The translations under genes and the position numbers were made by a program. The notes below the pieces were generated by a model, which did not search any database, was not told the DNA's origin, and was given only the letters and a program-made list of their open reading frames with translations. Shown here in pieces: positions 8,414 through 17,050 of a DNA stretch of 64,000 bases (the stretch's first letter is position 1; each line of letters opens with the position of its first letter). The stretch comes from Candidatus Leptovillus gracilis (GTDB taxonomy: Bacteria; Chloroflexota; Anaerolineae; Promineifilales; Promineifilaceae): positions 124,001 through 188,000 of the forward strand of contig JADJXA010000025.1 of assembly GCA_016716065.1 (NCBI GenBank), written 5' to 3'.

Positions 8414-9160
8414 TTAATCTGCGAAACCTGCGGATTCTTGTTTCGTGGCGGTGTGCGCCACCGGTGAACTCTCTGGAATGCCCAATAAATGCGCCGTGTT
8501 TTGACTGCGGCGCAGCGCCAGCCCCACCAGCAGCAGACCACCCAGCGTCAGGGTTATGCGATTCAGGGTGTACATCTCGCTGCTGACGTTGGCTGCACCG
8601 AATTGCAGGTAGGGCAGCAGCGGCGCAATCCAGCGCAGTTCGGCCGGCAAGCCGCCGCCGCCCACGGCCGATGCGCCGCACAAGACCAGCACGACCAATG
8701 CGCCCAGGGTTCCTTGCCGTGTCAGCAGCGCCAGATATAGCCCCAGGCCCATCAGCCAGAAGAGGGGCGGCAGCCAGCGCAGCAGCAAGCCGCCAAAGGT
8801 GATGCTGGGGGTGACAGTCAGCGTGAGCAGTGTTGCCAGCCCGCCCAACGCCAGATAAACCAGCAGCAGCAGCGCCAACCGCTCCAGCACCACCCAGATG
8901 ATGGGACGGGGCGCGGCGAGCATGAGTTCCAACGGCCGTTCATCCTCCGGTGAAAAGACATACGCAGCCTGCCACCCGGCAAACAGGGGGACAAGCAGTT
9001 CCACCACACGGCTGGTGGGAAAGGGGCCAATCTGCCCGTCCCACAGCCCGGTCGCCAACGCCAACAGCAGCGCCATTGCGCCGCCGCACACGGCCGTTAA
9101 CCCCCAGTTGATCCGCCTGAAGGAGAATTCCCAGGCTATCGGCCATTTTGCATTCAACAT
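8414..9160 (-). CDS. ABC-2 type permease subunit (second)
   Basis: A 248-residue membrane protein starting M-L-N-A-K-W-P-I-A-W-E-F-S-F-R-R; an earlier ATG in frame lies in repeat-derived sequence and is less likely. The segment E-F-S-F-R-R-I-N is typical of the cytoplasmic amphipathic N-terminus of ABC-2 permeases, followed by about six hydrophobic segments and a F-S-P-E-D-E-R-P-L-E-L motif between the second and third, as expected for the coupling loop. It precedes the other permease and the ATPase gene in one minus-strand operon and should form the heteromeric channel with them. Confidence 0.75.
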   Translation of the reverse strand: MLNAKWPIAWEFSFRRINWGLTAVCGGAMALLLALATGLWDGQIGPFPTSRVVELLVPLFAGWQAAYVFSPEDERPLELMLAAPRPIIWVVLERLALLLLVYLALGGLATLLTLTVTPSITFGGLLLRWLPPLFWLMGLGLYLALLTRQGTLGALVVLVLCGASAVGGGGLPAELRWIAPLLPYLQFGAANVSSEMYTLNRITLTLGGLLLVGLALRRSQNTAHLLGIPESSPVAHTATKQESAGFAD

Positions 9161-9163
9161 AAC

Positions 9164-9201
9164 AAATAACAGATAACAATTAACGGATAACGGATTACGG
9201 G
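9164..9201. repeat. Degenerate heptamer array upstream of permease gene
   Basis: Irregular copies of TAACGGAT/AACAGAT/TTACGGG directly precede the TGGTTCAA element. They look like a decayed version of the GGATTAC array that lies on the other side of that element. Confidence 0.5.
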
Positions 9202-9202
9202 C

Positions 9203-9404
9203 ATGGTTCAAAAAGCCAAAGTTGTCCTTTACAAATTAGTCTGCGAATCGTCATTCTGAGCGGAGTCTGCGGCCCTGAGCGTAGCCGAACGGGGAAGAAT
9301 CCCCCTGCTTTGGTCACGCAAGTCAAAAGGGATGCTTCGCTCCGAAGACTTCGCTCAGCATGACACGTCTCATTTGTAAAGGACATTTTCACAATCTTGA
9401 ACCA
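9203..9404. mobile_element. TGGTTCAA-ended MITE-like element, copy 1
   Basis: The two ends are imperfect inverted repeats of about 35 bp: each begins TGGTTCAA and ends TGTCCTTTACAAAT when read inward. The core holds a separate repeat, with TCATTCTGAGCG near its left side and CGCTCAGCATGAC near its right side. No coding frame is present. A second element with the same ends and a different core lies at 20.4 kb. The element lies between the anti-sigma-like gene and the permease gene and so probably interrupts the operon's original spacing. Confidence 0.65.
9272..9292 (+). repeat. CTGAGCGTAGCCGAA short repeat in MITE core
   Basis: The sequence CCTGAGCGTAGCCGAAC belongs to the same short repeat family as inserts in the RNase HI gene, two lipoprotein genes and a group II intron in this window. 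Confidence 0.6.
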
Positions 9405-9408
9405 CGTC

Positions 9409-9464
9409 GGATTACGGATTACGGATTACGGATTACGGACTACGGATTACGGGATTACGGATTC
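9409..9464. repeat. Heptamer array, GGATTAC units
   Basis: Seven or more near-perfect copies of the heptamer GGATTAC stand head to tail. The last codons of the adjacent minus-strand gene (V-V-R-N-P) are encoded inside the array, so the array appears to have replaced the gene's original 3' end. Confidence 0.8.
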
Positions 9465-10294
9465 CGAACCACGCCCCGCTCTTCACGTCCGCCCAGCCAC
9501 AAGGCGCAGGCAAAGCTGAGCAGGGCCAGCGCCCACAGCCACGCCCGGTTGGTGGGGTTGAACAGATCGGGCCAGTAAAGAACAAAAGCGCTCAGCCTAT
9601 CCCCGGTCAGGCGGATGGTTTGCAGCGCCCACAGGCTGAGGCTGAACAGCATCCCTATCTCCGACGCGCCGGTTAGCACGGTGATGAGGAAGGCGAGCGC
9701 CGCCAGAAAAGTCATCGGCGCCAGCCAGGTAGTGATGAGCGGCCAGAGATCAACCTGGGGAAGCAGCAGCGCCAGCGCCACGCTGCCCAATAACGCCAGC
9801 AGCAAGTTGAAGCCAAAGACAAGCAACAGACGCGCCAGCAGGAGGAGACGGGGGGCAACGGCCGTCGTCATCTCCAGTTCCCATACGCTCTCCGCCGGGC
9901 TGTACAGGGTGGCAATACCCACCGCCGCCACGACGGGGGCCAGCAGCGCCAGCGGCAGCCCGGCCGCGCTGCCGCCGCCCTGCCAGACCACCGAAACCAC
10001 AACGCCTAACGCCATCACCAGCAGCGAAGCGGCCCAAATTTCGCGGCGTACCACCCGCGCCTGTGCCGCCAGCAGCAGCCACAACCAGGATTGGCCGATG
10101 GCGTCGCGCCAGGTGGTGGTGGGGTGTAGGGTGGGCAGTTCTGGCAGCAAGCGAGCCACCAGCGCTTCAGTTTCGACCGGTTGGGGCGGCGCGGGCGCTT
10201 CGGCCAGTTGGCGGAATAAAGGCAGGAGAACGGCCGTTTCCGTCTCTGTCGCCCCGTCTTCCTGCAAACGCGCTATCAATTCTTGCTCATTCAT
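9455..10294 (-). CDS. Membrane anti-sigma-like protein of the ECF operon
   Basis: A 279-residue protein. The start at 10294 is set by the ATGA overlap with the sigma factor stop codon, which implies translational coupling. Residues 1-65 are soluble and acidic, in the place of an anti-sigma domain, without the usual H-x-x-x-C-x-x-C zinc motif. Residues 70-275 carry about six hydrophobic segments. By position it should hold the sigma factor at the membrane and release it on a signal. The C-terminal five residues come from a heptamer repeat. The family was not recognised by name. Confidence 0.6.
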   Translation of the reverse strand: MNEQELIARLQEDGATETETAVLLPLFRQLAEAPAPPQPVETEALVARLLPELPTLHPTTTWRDAIGQSWLWLLLAAQARVVRREIWAASLLVMALGVVVSVVWQGGGSAAGLPLALLAPVVAAVGIATLYSPAESVWELEMTTAVAPRLLLLARLLLVFGFNLLLALLGSVALALLLPQVDLWPLITTWLAPMTFLAALAFLITVLTGASEIGMLFSLSLWALQTIRLTGDRLSAFVLYWPDLFNPTNRAWLWALALLSFACALWLGGREERGVVRNP

Positions 10295-10863
10295 GTTCCG
10301 CTCCATGCTTCTGTCATCACCGCGCGCAGCTGCTTCAAGGCCAGCGATAGGCGGGATTTCACCGTACCTTCGGGAATGTCGAGGATGTCGGCAATTTCGG
10401 CCAGGGACAGCTCTTCGACGTAGCGCAGCATCAGCGCTTCGCGCTGATGAGGGGGCAGGTGGGCCACGGCCGTTACGGCCGCCTGGATGGTTTGCTGCTG
10501 AATGACGGCCGTCTCCGGCCGTTCTGGCGCAGTCATCAGCCTGATTTCCCCATTGTCAGAAGTGGTGTGGCGCATCTCCGCTTGCTTGTAATAGTCGCGC
10601 GCCACGTTCACGCCGATTTGATAGAGCCAGGGTTTGAACGGCCGTTGTCCATCATAAGACCCCATCCCGCGCAGCAGGCGCACCATCGTCTCCTGTATCA
10701 GGTCTTCGGCCAGGGCACGGTCGCCACCTGTCAGGCGATACAAAAAGCCGAACAGCGGCGCATGGTGGCGGACAACTAAGGCGTGCAGCGCCACTGCGTC
10801 GCCTTGTTGCACCGCCTGGGCCAGCGCTTCATGGCTTAGATTGTCTGTATCTGTGCCTATCAC
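10291..10863 (-). CDS. ECF-type RNA polymerase sigma-70 factor
   Basis: A 190-residue sigma factor. Region 2 spans about residues 28-95 (L-V-V-R-H-H-A-P-L-F-G-F-L-Y-R, D-L-I-Q-E-T, then F-K-P-W-L-Y-Q-I-G-V-N). Region 4 spans 130-185 with L-P-P-H-Q-R-E-A-L-M-L-R-Y and the helix-turn-helix L-A-E-I-A-D-I-L-D-I-P-E-G-T-V-K-S-R. It directs RNA polymerase to a small regulon, probably including its own operon. It is first in a six-gene minus-strand operon with the membrane anti-sigma-like protein, two permeases, the ATPase and the HEAT-like protein, so an export system induced by envelope stress is a reasonable inference. Confidence 0.88.
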   Translation of the reverse strand: MIGTDTDNLSHEALAQAVQQGDAVALHALVVRHHAPLFGFLYRLTGGDRALAEDLIQETMVRLLRGMGSYDGQRPFKPWLYQIGVNVARDYYKQAEMRHTTSDNGEIRLMTAPERPETAVIQQQTIQAAVTAVAHLPPHQREALMLRYVEELSLAEIADILDIPEGTVKSRLSLALKQLRAVMTEAWSGT

Positions 10864-11090
10864 GGCCGTTAACCTGCGCCTCCATCGGTGATATGCTGCT
10901 GATGATACCTGATACGAGGCTCACACTGAAAGGTTCACGCAATTGGGCCAGATAGCACCCACCCGAACACGCGGCATAGGAGCGTTATCATGCGGCAATA
11001 GCTTTGTGGTCCGACTACGAACCGATTTCTCTATTCATATTGCTGAGTTGGTTGTTGGGACACGGCCGTTCCCCCTGATACAATCCCCTC

Positions 11091-14000
11091 ATGAACACCG
11101 CCACTCTCGCCCTCGACGCTGCCCGCCGCGAACTGCTCGACCTCGGCTTGCGCAATCCCCTGCTCAACTACCGCCCGCTCGCCGCCCGCGGCCTCACCAT
11201 TGTGGACGAACGGCCGTTCCCCATCTACCAACACCTCGTCGCCAACAGCCGGGCCTTTACCTTCCTGCCCGCCAACGCCAACGACGATCCCCAAATCGGC
11301 CAGCCACCCGAAACCGACGCCGACCGCCACCACGACGACCGCCTGCAAACCCCCTACGCCGACGCCGAACTGCAAAAAAGGCTGCTCACCACCCACGACG
11401 CCGCCCGCGACTATATCGAAGAACGGGGCGTCAACGTCCTCTATCTGGCGTTGGGGCGGCTGCGCTGGCGCGAACGCCCTGCCGCGCCTGAGCGCCATGC
11501 CCCTCTGCTGCTCATCCCCGTCGAACTGCTGCGCGATGACGCCGGCAGCCGCTTTCGTCTGCAACACACCGGCGCCGACCTCGGCGATAACGCCGCCCTG
11601 CGGGCCAAACTCGCCCTGGATTTTGCTCTGGAACTGCCGCCCCTGCCCGCCGACGAGGCTCTCGACCTGCCCGCCTACTTTGCCGCCATCGGCCACGCCG
11701 TGCAGCAGATGGACGGTTGGGTTGTGGACGACACGGCCGTAACCCTCGGCTTCTTTTCCTTTAGCAAACTGCTCATGGTAGACGACCTGGCCCCGGCCAA
11801 CTGGCCTGCCGCCCAGTCGCCCGCCGCCCATCCCCTCCTCCACGCCCTGCTGTCCGGTCACGACCTGCCCCAACCCGCCGCGCCGCTCGCCGCCGACGCT
11901 CCCATAGACGACCTGCTGCCCCTGGCCCAAAGCTGGCGCGTCGTCGAAGCCGATAGCTCGCAGGCGCTGGCGATTCTGGACGTTAACGCCGGGCTGAATC
12001 TGGTCATTCAAGGGCCGCCGGGCACGGGCAAATCGCAGACCATCACCAACCTCATCGCCGAAGCGCTCGGCCACGGCCGTACCGTTCTCTTCGTCGCCGA
12101 AAAAATGGCCGCCCTCGACGTGGTCAAGCGCCGCCTGGACGAAGTGGGGCTGGGCGACACCGCCCTGGCGCTGCACAGCCCCAAAACCACCAAAAGCGCC
12201 TTCGTCGCCGAACTGGAGCGCACGCTGCGCCTGGGCCAGCCGAAGGACGACGGCCGTTTCGCCCCACTGAATCAGCTCCAAACCATCCGCAACCACCTCA
12301 ACGCCTACAGCGCCGCCCTCAACGACCCCATCGGCGACAGTGGCCTCTCGCTCCACGAGGCTTACGGCCGTGTTCTCACCCTACAAGCCCGCCTGTCCGA
12401 CCAATCTCCACCGCCGCCGCTCGCCATCCCCAGCCTGGCCGATTGGTCGGCGGCGCAATTTGCGGCGCGGACGGCGCAGGTCCAAACGCTCCAGCGCACC
12501 CTGGCCGAAATCGGCGTCCCGGCGCAGCACCCCTTCTGGGGCAGCCAGCGCCAACACACCCCCGACGATTTGCCCGCCCAGGTGCGCGGGCTGGCCCGGC
12601 AGGCGCAAGAAAGCCTGCGCCAGATTGAAACCGAAGCCGCCCGACTGGCCGCCATGCTGGACACGGCCGTTCCGCCCACCTTCGCCGCCCTCAATAACCT
12701 GCAACTCAGCGTCCAGCGGCTGCAATTCGCCCCCCAACTACACGGCATCCAGACCAACCATCCCGCCTGGGCCACGGACGGCGCGGCGCTGCTGGCCGCC
12801 CTGGCAGCGGGCGAACGCCTCCAGCAAGCCCACGCCACCTACGACGACTGGCTCATTCCCGCTGCCTGGGAGCAGGCGGCGCTGCCCATTCGCCAGGGTT
12901 TGATGGCCGGGCGCAACCCGCTGGCGCGACTGCTGTCGCCTGCCTGTCGGCGCGCCCTCACTCAACTGGCCGGACTGTGCCGCGCCGCGCCACCCAAAGA
13001 GTGGGCCGAACAGATCGCCCTGGTAGACGCCATCCTCGACGTGCAGCGTTTAAAGCCGGTGCTGGCAGTGATGGCCGCGCCGCTGGCCGCCATCTTCGGC
13101 CTGCACTGGCGCGGCCCCGATTCGCGCTGGGCCGACCTGGTGACGGTGGGCCACTGGCTGGCCGCCGTCCACGACGGCGTCCGGCAGGGAGTTTACCCGG
13201 CCAGTCTGCCCGGCCTGGCCGGCGGAACCGTAGATAAAGCCGATCTGCAAACGGCCGTTCTCGCCCTGACAACCGCCCGCACCGACTATGAAACGGCCGT
13301 CGCCGCCCTGTTCGACCACCTGCAACTGGCGACGGCCGTGGCCTTTGGGCCAGAGCAGCCTTTCCTGGGACGACCATTGGCTGCGCAGCAAAACTGGCTG
13401 CACAGCGCCCAGGCCGCCGCCGAGACTCTGCCCGCTTTTGTAGCCGCCAACCGGGAGATGGCTCAGTTAACGGCCGTTGGCCTGCAACCGTTGGTAGAAG
13501 TAGCCCAGACCTGGCCCGCCGCCGCCGTCCACTTGGGCGATTGGCTAACGCTGGCCCGCTGCGCCGCCCTCATCCACCAGGCCAACGTCCAACACGCCGC
13601 CCTCAGCGGCTACAACGGCCAGCCGCCCGACGCCACCATCGCCCAATTCTGCGACCTGGACAACCAGTTTTTGGCCGCCAACCGCGCTCGCCTGGCCGCC
13701 GCCCACTGGCAGCAGTTGCCGCGCTATAAGGCAGGCGGACAGATGGGCCTGCTGCACGCCGAAATCGAAAAAAAGCGCCACCATCGCCCCATCCGCCAGT
13801 TGATGCAGCAGGCCGGGCGAGCCATCCAGCGCATCAAGCCCGTTTTCATGATGAGTCCGCTCTCCATTGCTGCCTATCTGCCGCCCGGCAGCGTGCAGTT
13901 TGACCTGGTGATTTTTGACGAAGCGAGCCAGGTGCGCCCGGTGGACGCCTTCGGTGCGATTGTGCGCGGGCGGCAGGTGGTGGTGGTCGGCGACAGCCGT

Positions 14001-15821
14001 CAGTTGCCGCCGACGACCTTCTTCGAGCGGCTGGCGGGCAATGATGGCGATACGGCCGCCAACGGCAATGCCGTTGGCGGCATTGCCGCAGCCGATGAGG
14101 AAACCGACGCCCCGCCAGACCTCGTCCCTAACCACGAAAGCATCCTCGACCTGTTTTGCGCCCAAAACGCGCCGCAGCAGATGTTGCGCTGGCATTATCG
14201 CAGCCGCCACGAATCGCTCATCGCCCTGCCCAATCACCTGTTCTACGACCGCCAACTGGTCATTTTCCCCAGCCCGGATGGCGGGCGGCGCGAGGTGGGG
14301 CTGCGTTATCATCACTTGCCGCACACCGTCTACGAGCGCGGCAAAAGTCGCGCCAATCCACTGGAGGCCGAGGCGGTAGCGCGGGCGGTATTGCAGCACG
14401 CCGCCGCGCAGCCGCACCTGACGCTGGGCGTGGTCGCCTTCAGCCGCAGCCAGCAGCAGGCCATCCGTCAGGCGGTGGAAGCATTGCGCCGCCAGAACCC
14501 GGCCACAGAACCCTTCTTCCGCGCCCACCCGACTGAACCCTTTTTCGTGAAGAATCTGGAGAACGTGCAGGGCGACGAGCGGGACGTGATTTTGATCAGC
14601 GTGGGTTACGGCCGGGCCGCCGACGGCCACCTGACGTTGAACTTTGGTCCGCTGAACCAGGTGGGCGGCGAGCGGCGGCTTAACGTGCTGACCACCCGCG
14701 CTCGCGCCCGCTGTGAACTGTTCACCAACCTGACGCCGGAGGATATTGAGCAGCGCTACCCGGATGCGGCGGGCGTGGTGGCGTTGCAGCGCTTTCTGCG
14801 CTACGCCGCCACCGGTGAACTGGCCGATTTGCCGCCGGACACGGCCGTTCCTCCCTCATCGTTCGCCCAATTGCTGGCCGCTGACCTGCGAGCGCAGGGC
14901 CGCACGGTGGTGGAGCGGGTGGGCAGCGGCCCGGCAGGGATAGATGTGGCCGTAGTGGGTGAGGGGGAAAACGGCCGTTACACGCTTGGCGTTGTCACGG
15001 ATGGCCCCAGCTATCATCAGGCGCGCTCCGCCCATGACCGCGACCGCATTCAGGCGGCAGTGCTGGCGCGGCTGGGCTGGCGCATTCACCGGGTCTGGAG
15101 CCAGCCGTGGTGGCTGGATGCCAATGGCGAGCGGCAGCGCCTGCTGACGGCTGTCGCCGACCCGCCCGCGCCACTGCCCGCCATGTCCATGCCTCTTTAC
15201 AAACGGTACGACCCGGCCGACATAGTAGCCGCGCCGCGCCCCATCCCGGCTTACCAGACGGCCGTACTCACCATCAACCTGAAAGGGCGCTCATTTGCCG
15301 CCTACCAGGCCGAGAAAAAGCCCCCTTTTCGCCAGAATTTGCTGGACTGGCTGGCCGAGGTGGTGGCGCAGGAAGGGCCGGTGCATCGCACGGAGGCGAT
15401 GCGCCGCCTGAGTTATGCCGCCGGGTATCAGATGTTGACAATGCCGGAAGCGGTGGAGCGGTGGCTGCTGAAGGAGGGGGTGAAAAACGGCCGTATCGCC
15501 CGGCGCGGCGACTTTTTGTGGCCGTCAGACCCCATCGAACCGGTTGTGCGCGACCGGACCAACTTGCCGCCGGTATCGCGCAAGTTTGAATATATCTGCC
15601 CGGAGGAGATTGAGGCGGCGGTCTGTCTGGCGGTGGCGGATGCGCTGGGTATGGCGCTGGAGGAGATTCCGCATTTCGTGGGGCAGTTGTTTGGTTTCCG
15701 GCAGATTGGTGAGGGGTCGAAAACGGTCGTGTTCGCGGCTATCGAGCGGCTGGTGGCGGATGGGCGGCTGCAAACCACGGGCGCAGACCTTTACCTGGTC
15801 ACCCCCAGCCGTGTCCAGTAA
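11091..15821 (+). CDS. DUF4011 / SF1 helicase with C-terminal nuclease-like and DUF3320 regions
   Basis: A 1576-residue multidomain protein. Residues 1-200 match the DUF4011 opening (A-R-R-E-L-L-D-L-G-L-R-N-P-L-L-N-Y). Walker A G-P-P-G-T-G-K-S-Q lies near 309-317 and the DEAD-box-like V-I-F-D-E-A-S-Q-V near 942, with UPF1-type motifs (Q-G-D-E-R-D-V, then L-N-V-L-T-T-R-A-R) near 1160-1205. Residues about 1260-1370 (G-I-D-V-A-V, D-R-D-R-I-Q-A-A-V-L-A-R-L-G-W-R-I-H-R-V-W-S) resemble a Vsr/REase-like nuclease. The end matches DUF3320. This architecture is known from defence islands, where such proteins restrict phage; that role here is inference. It stands alone on the plus strand. Confidence 0.85.
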   Translation: MNTATLALDAARRELLDLGLRNPLLNYRPLAARGLTIVDERPFPIYQHLVANSRAFTFLPANANDDPQIGQPPETDADRHHDDRLQTPYADAELQKRLLTTHDAARDYIEERGVNVLYLALGRLRWRERPAAPERHAPLLLIPVELLRDDAGSRFRLQHTGADLGDNAALRAKLALDFALELPPLPADEALDLPAYFAAIGHAVQQMDGWVVDDTAVTLGFFSFSKLLMVDDLAPANWPAAQSPAAHPLLHALLSGHDLPQPAAPLAADAPIDDLLPLAQSWRVVEADSSQALAILDVNAGLNLVIQGPPGTGKSQTITNLIAEALGHGRTVLFVAEKMAALDVVKRRLDEVGLGDTALALHSPKTTKSAFVAELERTLRLGQPKDDGRFAPLNQLQTIRNHLNAYSAALNDPIGDSGLSLHEAYGRVLTLQARLSDQSPPPPLAIPSLADWSAAQFAARTAQVQTLQRTLAEIGVPAQHPFWGSQRQHTPDDLPAQVRGLARQAQESLRQIETEAARLAAMLDTAVPPTFAALNNLQLSVQRLQFAPQLHGIQTNHPAWATDGAALLAALAAGERLQQAHATYDDWLIPAAWEQAALPIRQGLMAGRNPLARLLSPACRRALTQLAGLCRAAPPKEWAEQIALVDAILDVQRLKPVLAVMAAPLAAIFGLHWRGPDSRWADLVTVGHWLAAVHDGVRQGVYPASLPGLAGGTVDKADLQTAVLALTTARTDYETAVAALFDHLQLATAVAFGPEQPFLGRPLAAQQNWLHSAQAAAETLPAFVAANREMAQLTAVGLQPLVEVAQTWPAAAVHLGDWLTLARCAALIHQANVQHAALSGYNGQPPDATIAQFCDLDNQFLAANRARLAAAHWQQLPRYKAGGQMGLLHAEIEKKRHHRPIRQLMQQAGRAIQRIKPVFMMSPLSIAAYLPPGSVQFDLVIFDEASQVRPVDAFGAIVRGRQVVVVGDSRQLPPTTFFERLAGNDGDTAANGNAVGGIAAADEETDAPPDLVPNHESILDLFCAQNAPQQMLRWHYRSRHESLIALPNHLFYDRQLVIFPSPDGGRREVGLRYHHLPHTVYERGKSRANPLEAEAVARAVLQHAAAQPHLTLGVVAFSRSQQQAIRQAVEALRRQNPATEPFFRAHPTEPFFVKNLENVQGDERDVILISVGYGRAADGHLTLNFGPLNQVGGERRLNVLTTRARARCELFTNLTPEDIEQRYPDAAGVVALQRFLRYAATGELADLPPDTAVPPSSFAQLLAADLRAQGRTVVERVGSGPAGIDVAVVGEGENGRYTLGVVTDGPSYHQARSAHDRDRIQAAVLARLGWRIHRVWSQPWWLDANGERQRLLTAVADPPAPLPAMSMPLYKRYDPADIVAAPRPIPAYQTAVLTINLKGRSFAAYQAEKKPPFRQNLLDWLAEVVAQEGPVHRTEAMRRLSYAAGYQMLTMPEAVERWLLKEGVKNGRIARRGDFLWPSDPIEPVVRDRTNLPPVSRKFEYICPEEIEAAVCLAVADALGMALEEIPHFVGQLFGFRQIGEGSKTVVFAAIERLVADGRLQTTGADLYLVTPSRVQ

Positions 15822-16154
15822 TGAGTCCACGCTGATTGTTCCTGTCAGATACACCACATCTACAACGCTTAAGAACATGTCAGGTTATCGTCAAGGCCAG
15901 GTCGCAGTAACGGCCGTTTCGGAATTCGTTCAGCCATGCCCACCAGCACGGCCGTGCGCCTTTGCCCCACAAAATCGTGCCCGCCAACTGGCCGGACGGC
16001 CAGCGAATGCGCCAGATTGGCGTGGGGGCAAGTGGTTTAGTTGCGGTAGGACAGCGCCAGTTAGAACTACTGTTTGATAGCGATGGGTGAGGGGGCCGTT
16101 TTGCCCATTATATATAGAAGGGCCGCCTGCTGGCTGACAGCCCCATAACTTGCT

Positions 16155-16183
16155 CCCGCTGTCTGGTTTCGCCAGACGGCGGG
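16155..16183 (+). terminator. Strong hairpin upstream of nitrilase gene
   Basis: A 12-bp stem (CCCGCTGTCTGG with CCAGACGGCGGG, one G-T pair) closes a five-base loop TTTCG. No T run follows on either strand, so it is a weak terminator candidate or a leader structure 38 bases upstream of the nitrilase start. The rest of the 400-base gap after the helicase gene shows no convincing gene. Confidence 0.4.
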
Positions 16184-16221
16184 CCGGAGAGAAACCATGT
16201 GTCGTATGACAGGAGAGCCAC

Positions 16222-16956
16222 TTGAAAATCAGCATTGCCCAAACCAGACCGGTCACCGGTGACGTTCAGCAAAACATCTACCTACACCAGCGCTTCATTG
16301 TGCAGGCCGCCGCCGGTGGCGCCGACCTGATTGTTTTCCCAGAATTGTCGCTAACCGGTTACGAACTGACTCTGGCCCAAGAACTGGCTCTTAACCCGGA
16401 AGACGACCGTCTCCACGTTTTCCAGTCGCTGGCCGCCACCCACAACCTGACGATTGGGGTTGGCGCGCCAACCTGCCACCCGGCCGGCGTCTGCATCAGC
16501 CTGATTATTTTTCGGCCCGACAAAAGCAGGCACGTCTATTCCAAACAGCACCTACACCCCGACGAAGAAGCGTTTTTTGTCAGCGGCGGCAGCAGCCGGA
16601 ATCTGATCGGCGAGGGAGACAACGTCGCTCTGGCTATCTGCTATGAGTTGTCTGTACCCGAACATGCGGCGCAGGCTTTTGCCCATGGCGCAGCGGTCTA
16701 CATTGCCAGCGTCGCAAAATATGCCCACGGGGTAGACATGGCTGCTCAGCGTCTGGTTGAAATTGCCCACAGTTATGCCATGACGGTAGTGATGGCAAAT
16801 GCCGTTGGTCCGGCTGACGGTGGTGAATGCGCGGGGCAAACGGCCGTCTGGAATACTCAAGGCCGCCTGGTCGCCCAACTCGACAACGCGCATGAAGGGT
16901 TAATCCTCTACGACACCGACAGGCAAAAATGGGTTAAAATGGCCGCTGTAGGATGA
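16222..16956 (+). CDS. Carbon-nitrogen hydrolase (nitrilase superfamily)
   Basis: The 244-residue product starts at TTG, four bases after GGAGAGCC; no better ATG is present. The catalytic triad is complete: Glu41 in F-P-E-L-S-L-T-G-Y, Lys108 in Y-S-K-Q-H-L-H and Cys140 in A-I-C-Y-E-L. These enzymes attack amide or nitrile carbon through a cysteine thioester. The short form without extra domains fits an omega-amidase/predicted amidohydrolase rather than an NAD-synthetase or N-acyltransferase. No signal peptide. A second nitrilase follows after 94 bases on the same strand. The substrate is unknown. Confidence 0.85.
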   Translation: MKISIAQTRPVTGDVQQNIYLHQRFIVQAAAGGADLIVFPELSLTGYELTLAQELALNPEDDRLHVFQSLAATHNLTIGVGAPTCHPAGVCISLIIFRPDKSRHVYSKQHLHPDEEAFFVSGGSSRNLIGEGDNVALAICYELSVPEHAAQAFAHGAAVYIASVAKYAHGVDMAAQRLVEIAHSYAMTVVMANAVGPADGGECAGQTAVWNTQGRLVAQLDNAHEGLILYDTDRQKWVKMAAVG

Positions 16957-17050
16957 TGCCTGTAACAACTACAGGGAGCAGGGATGATGGAAAACGACGC
17001 GCCGTCCAAAAGGGACAGAATTCGCGCCAACCAGCGGTAACAAGAGAACG

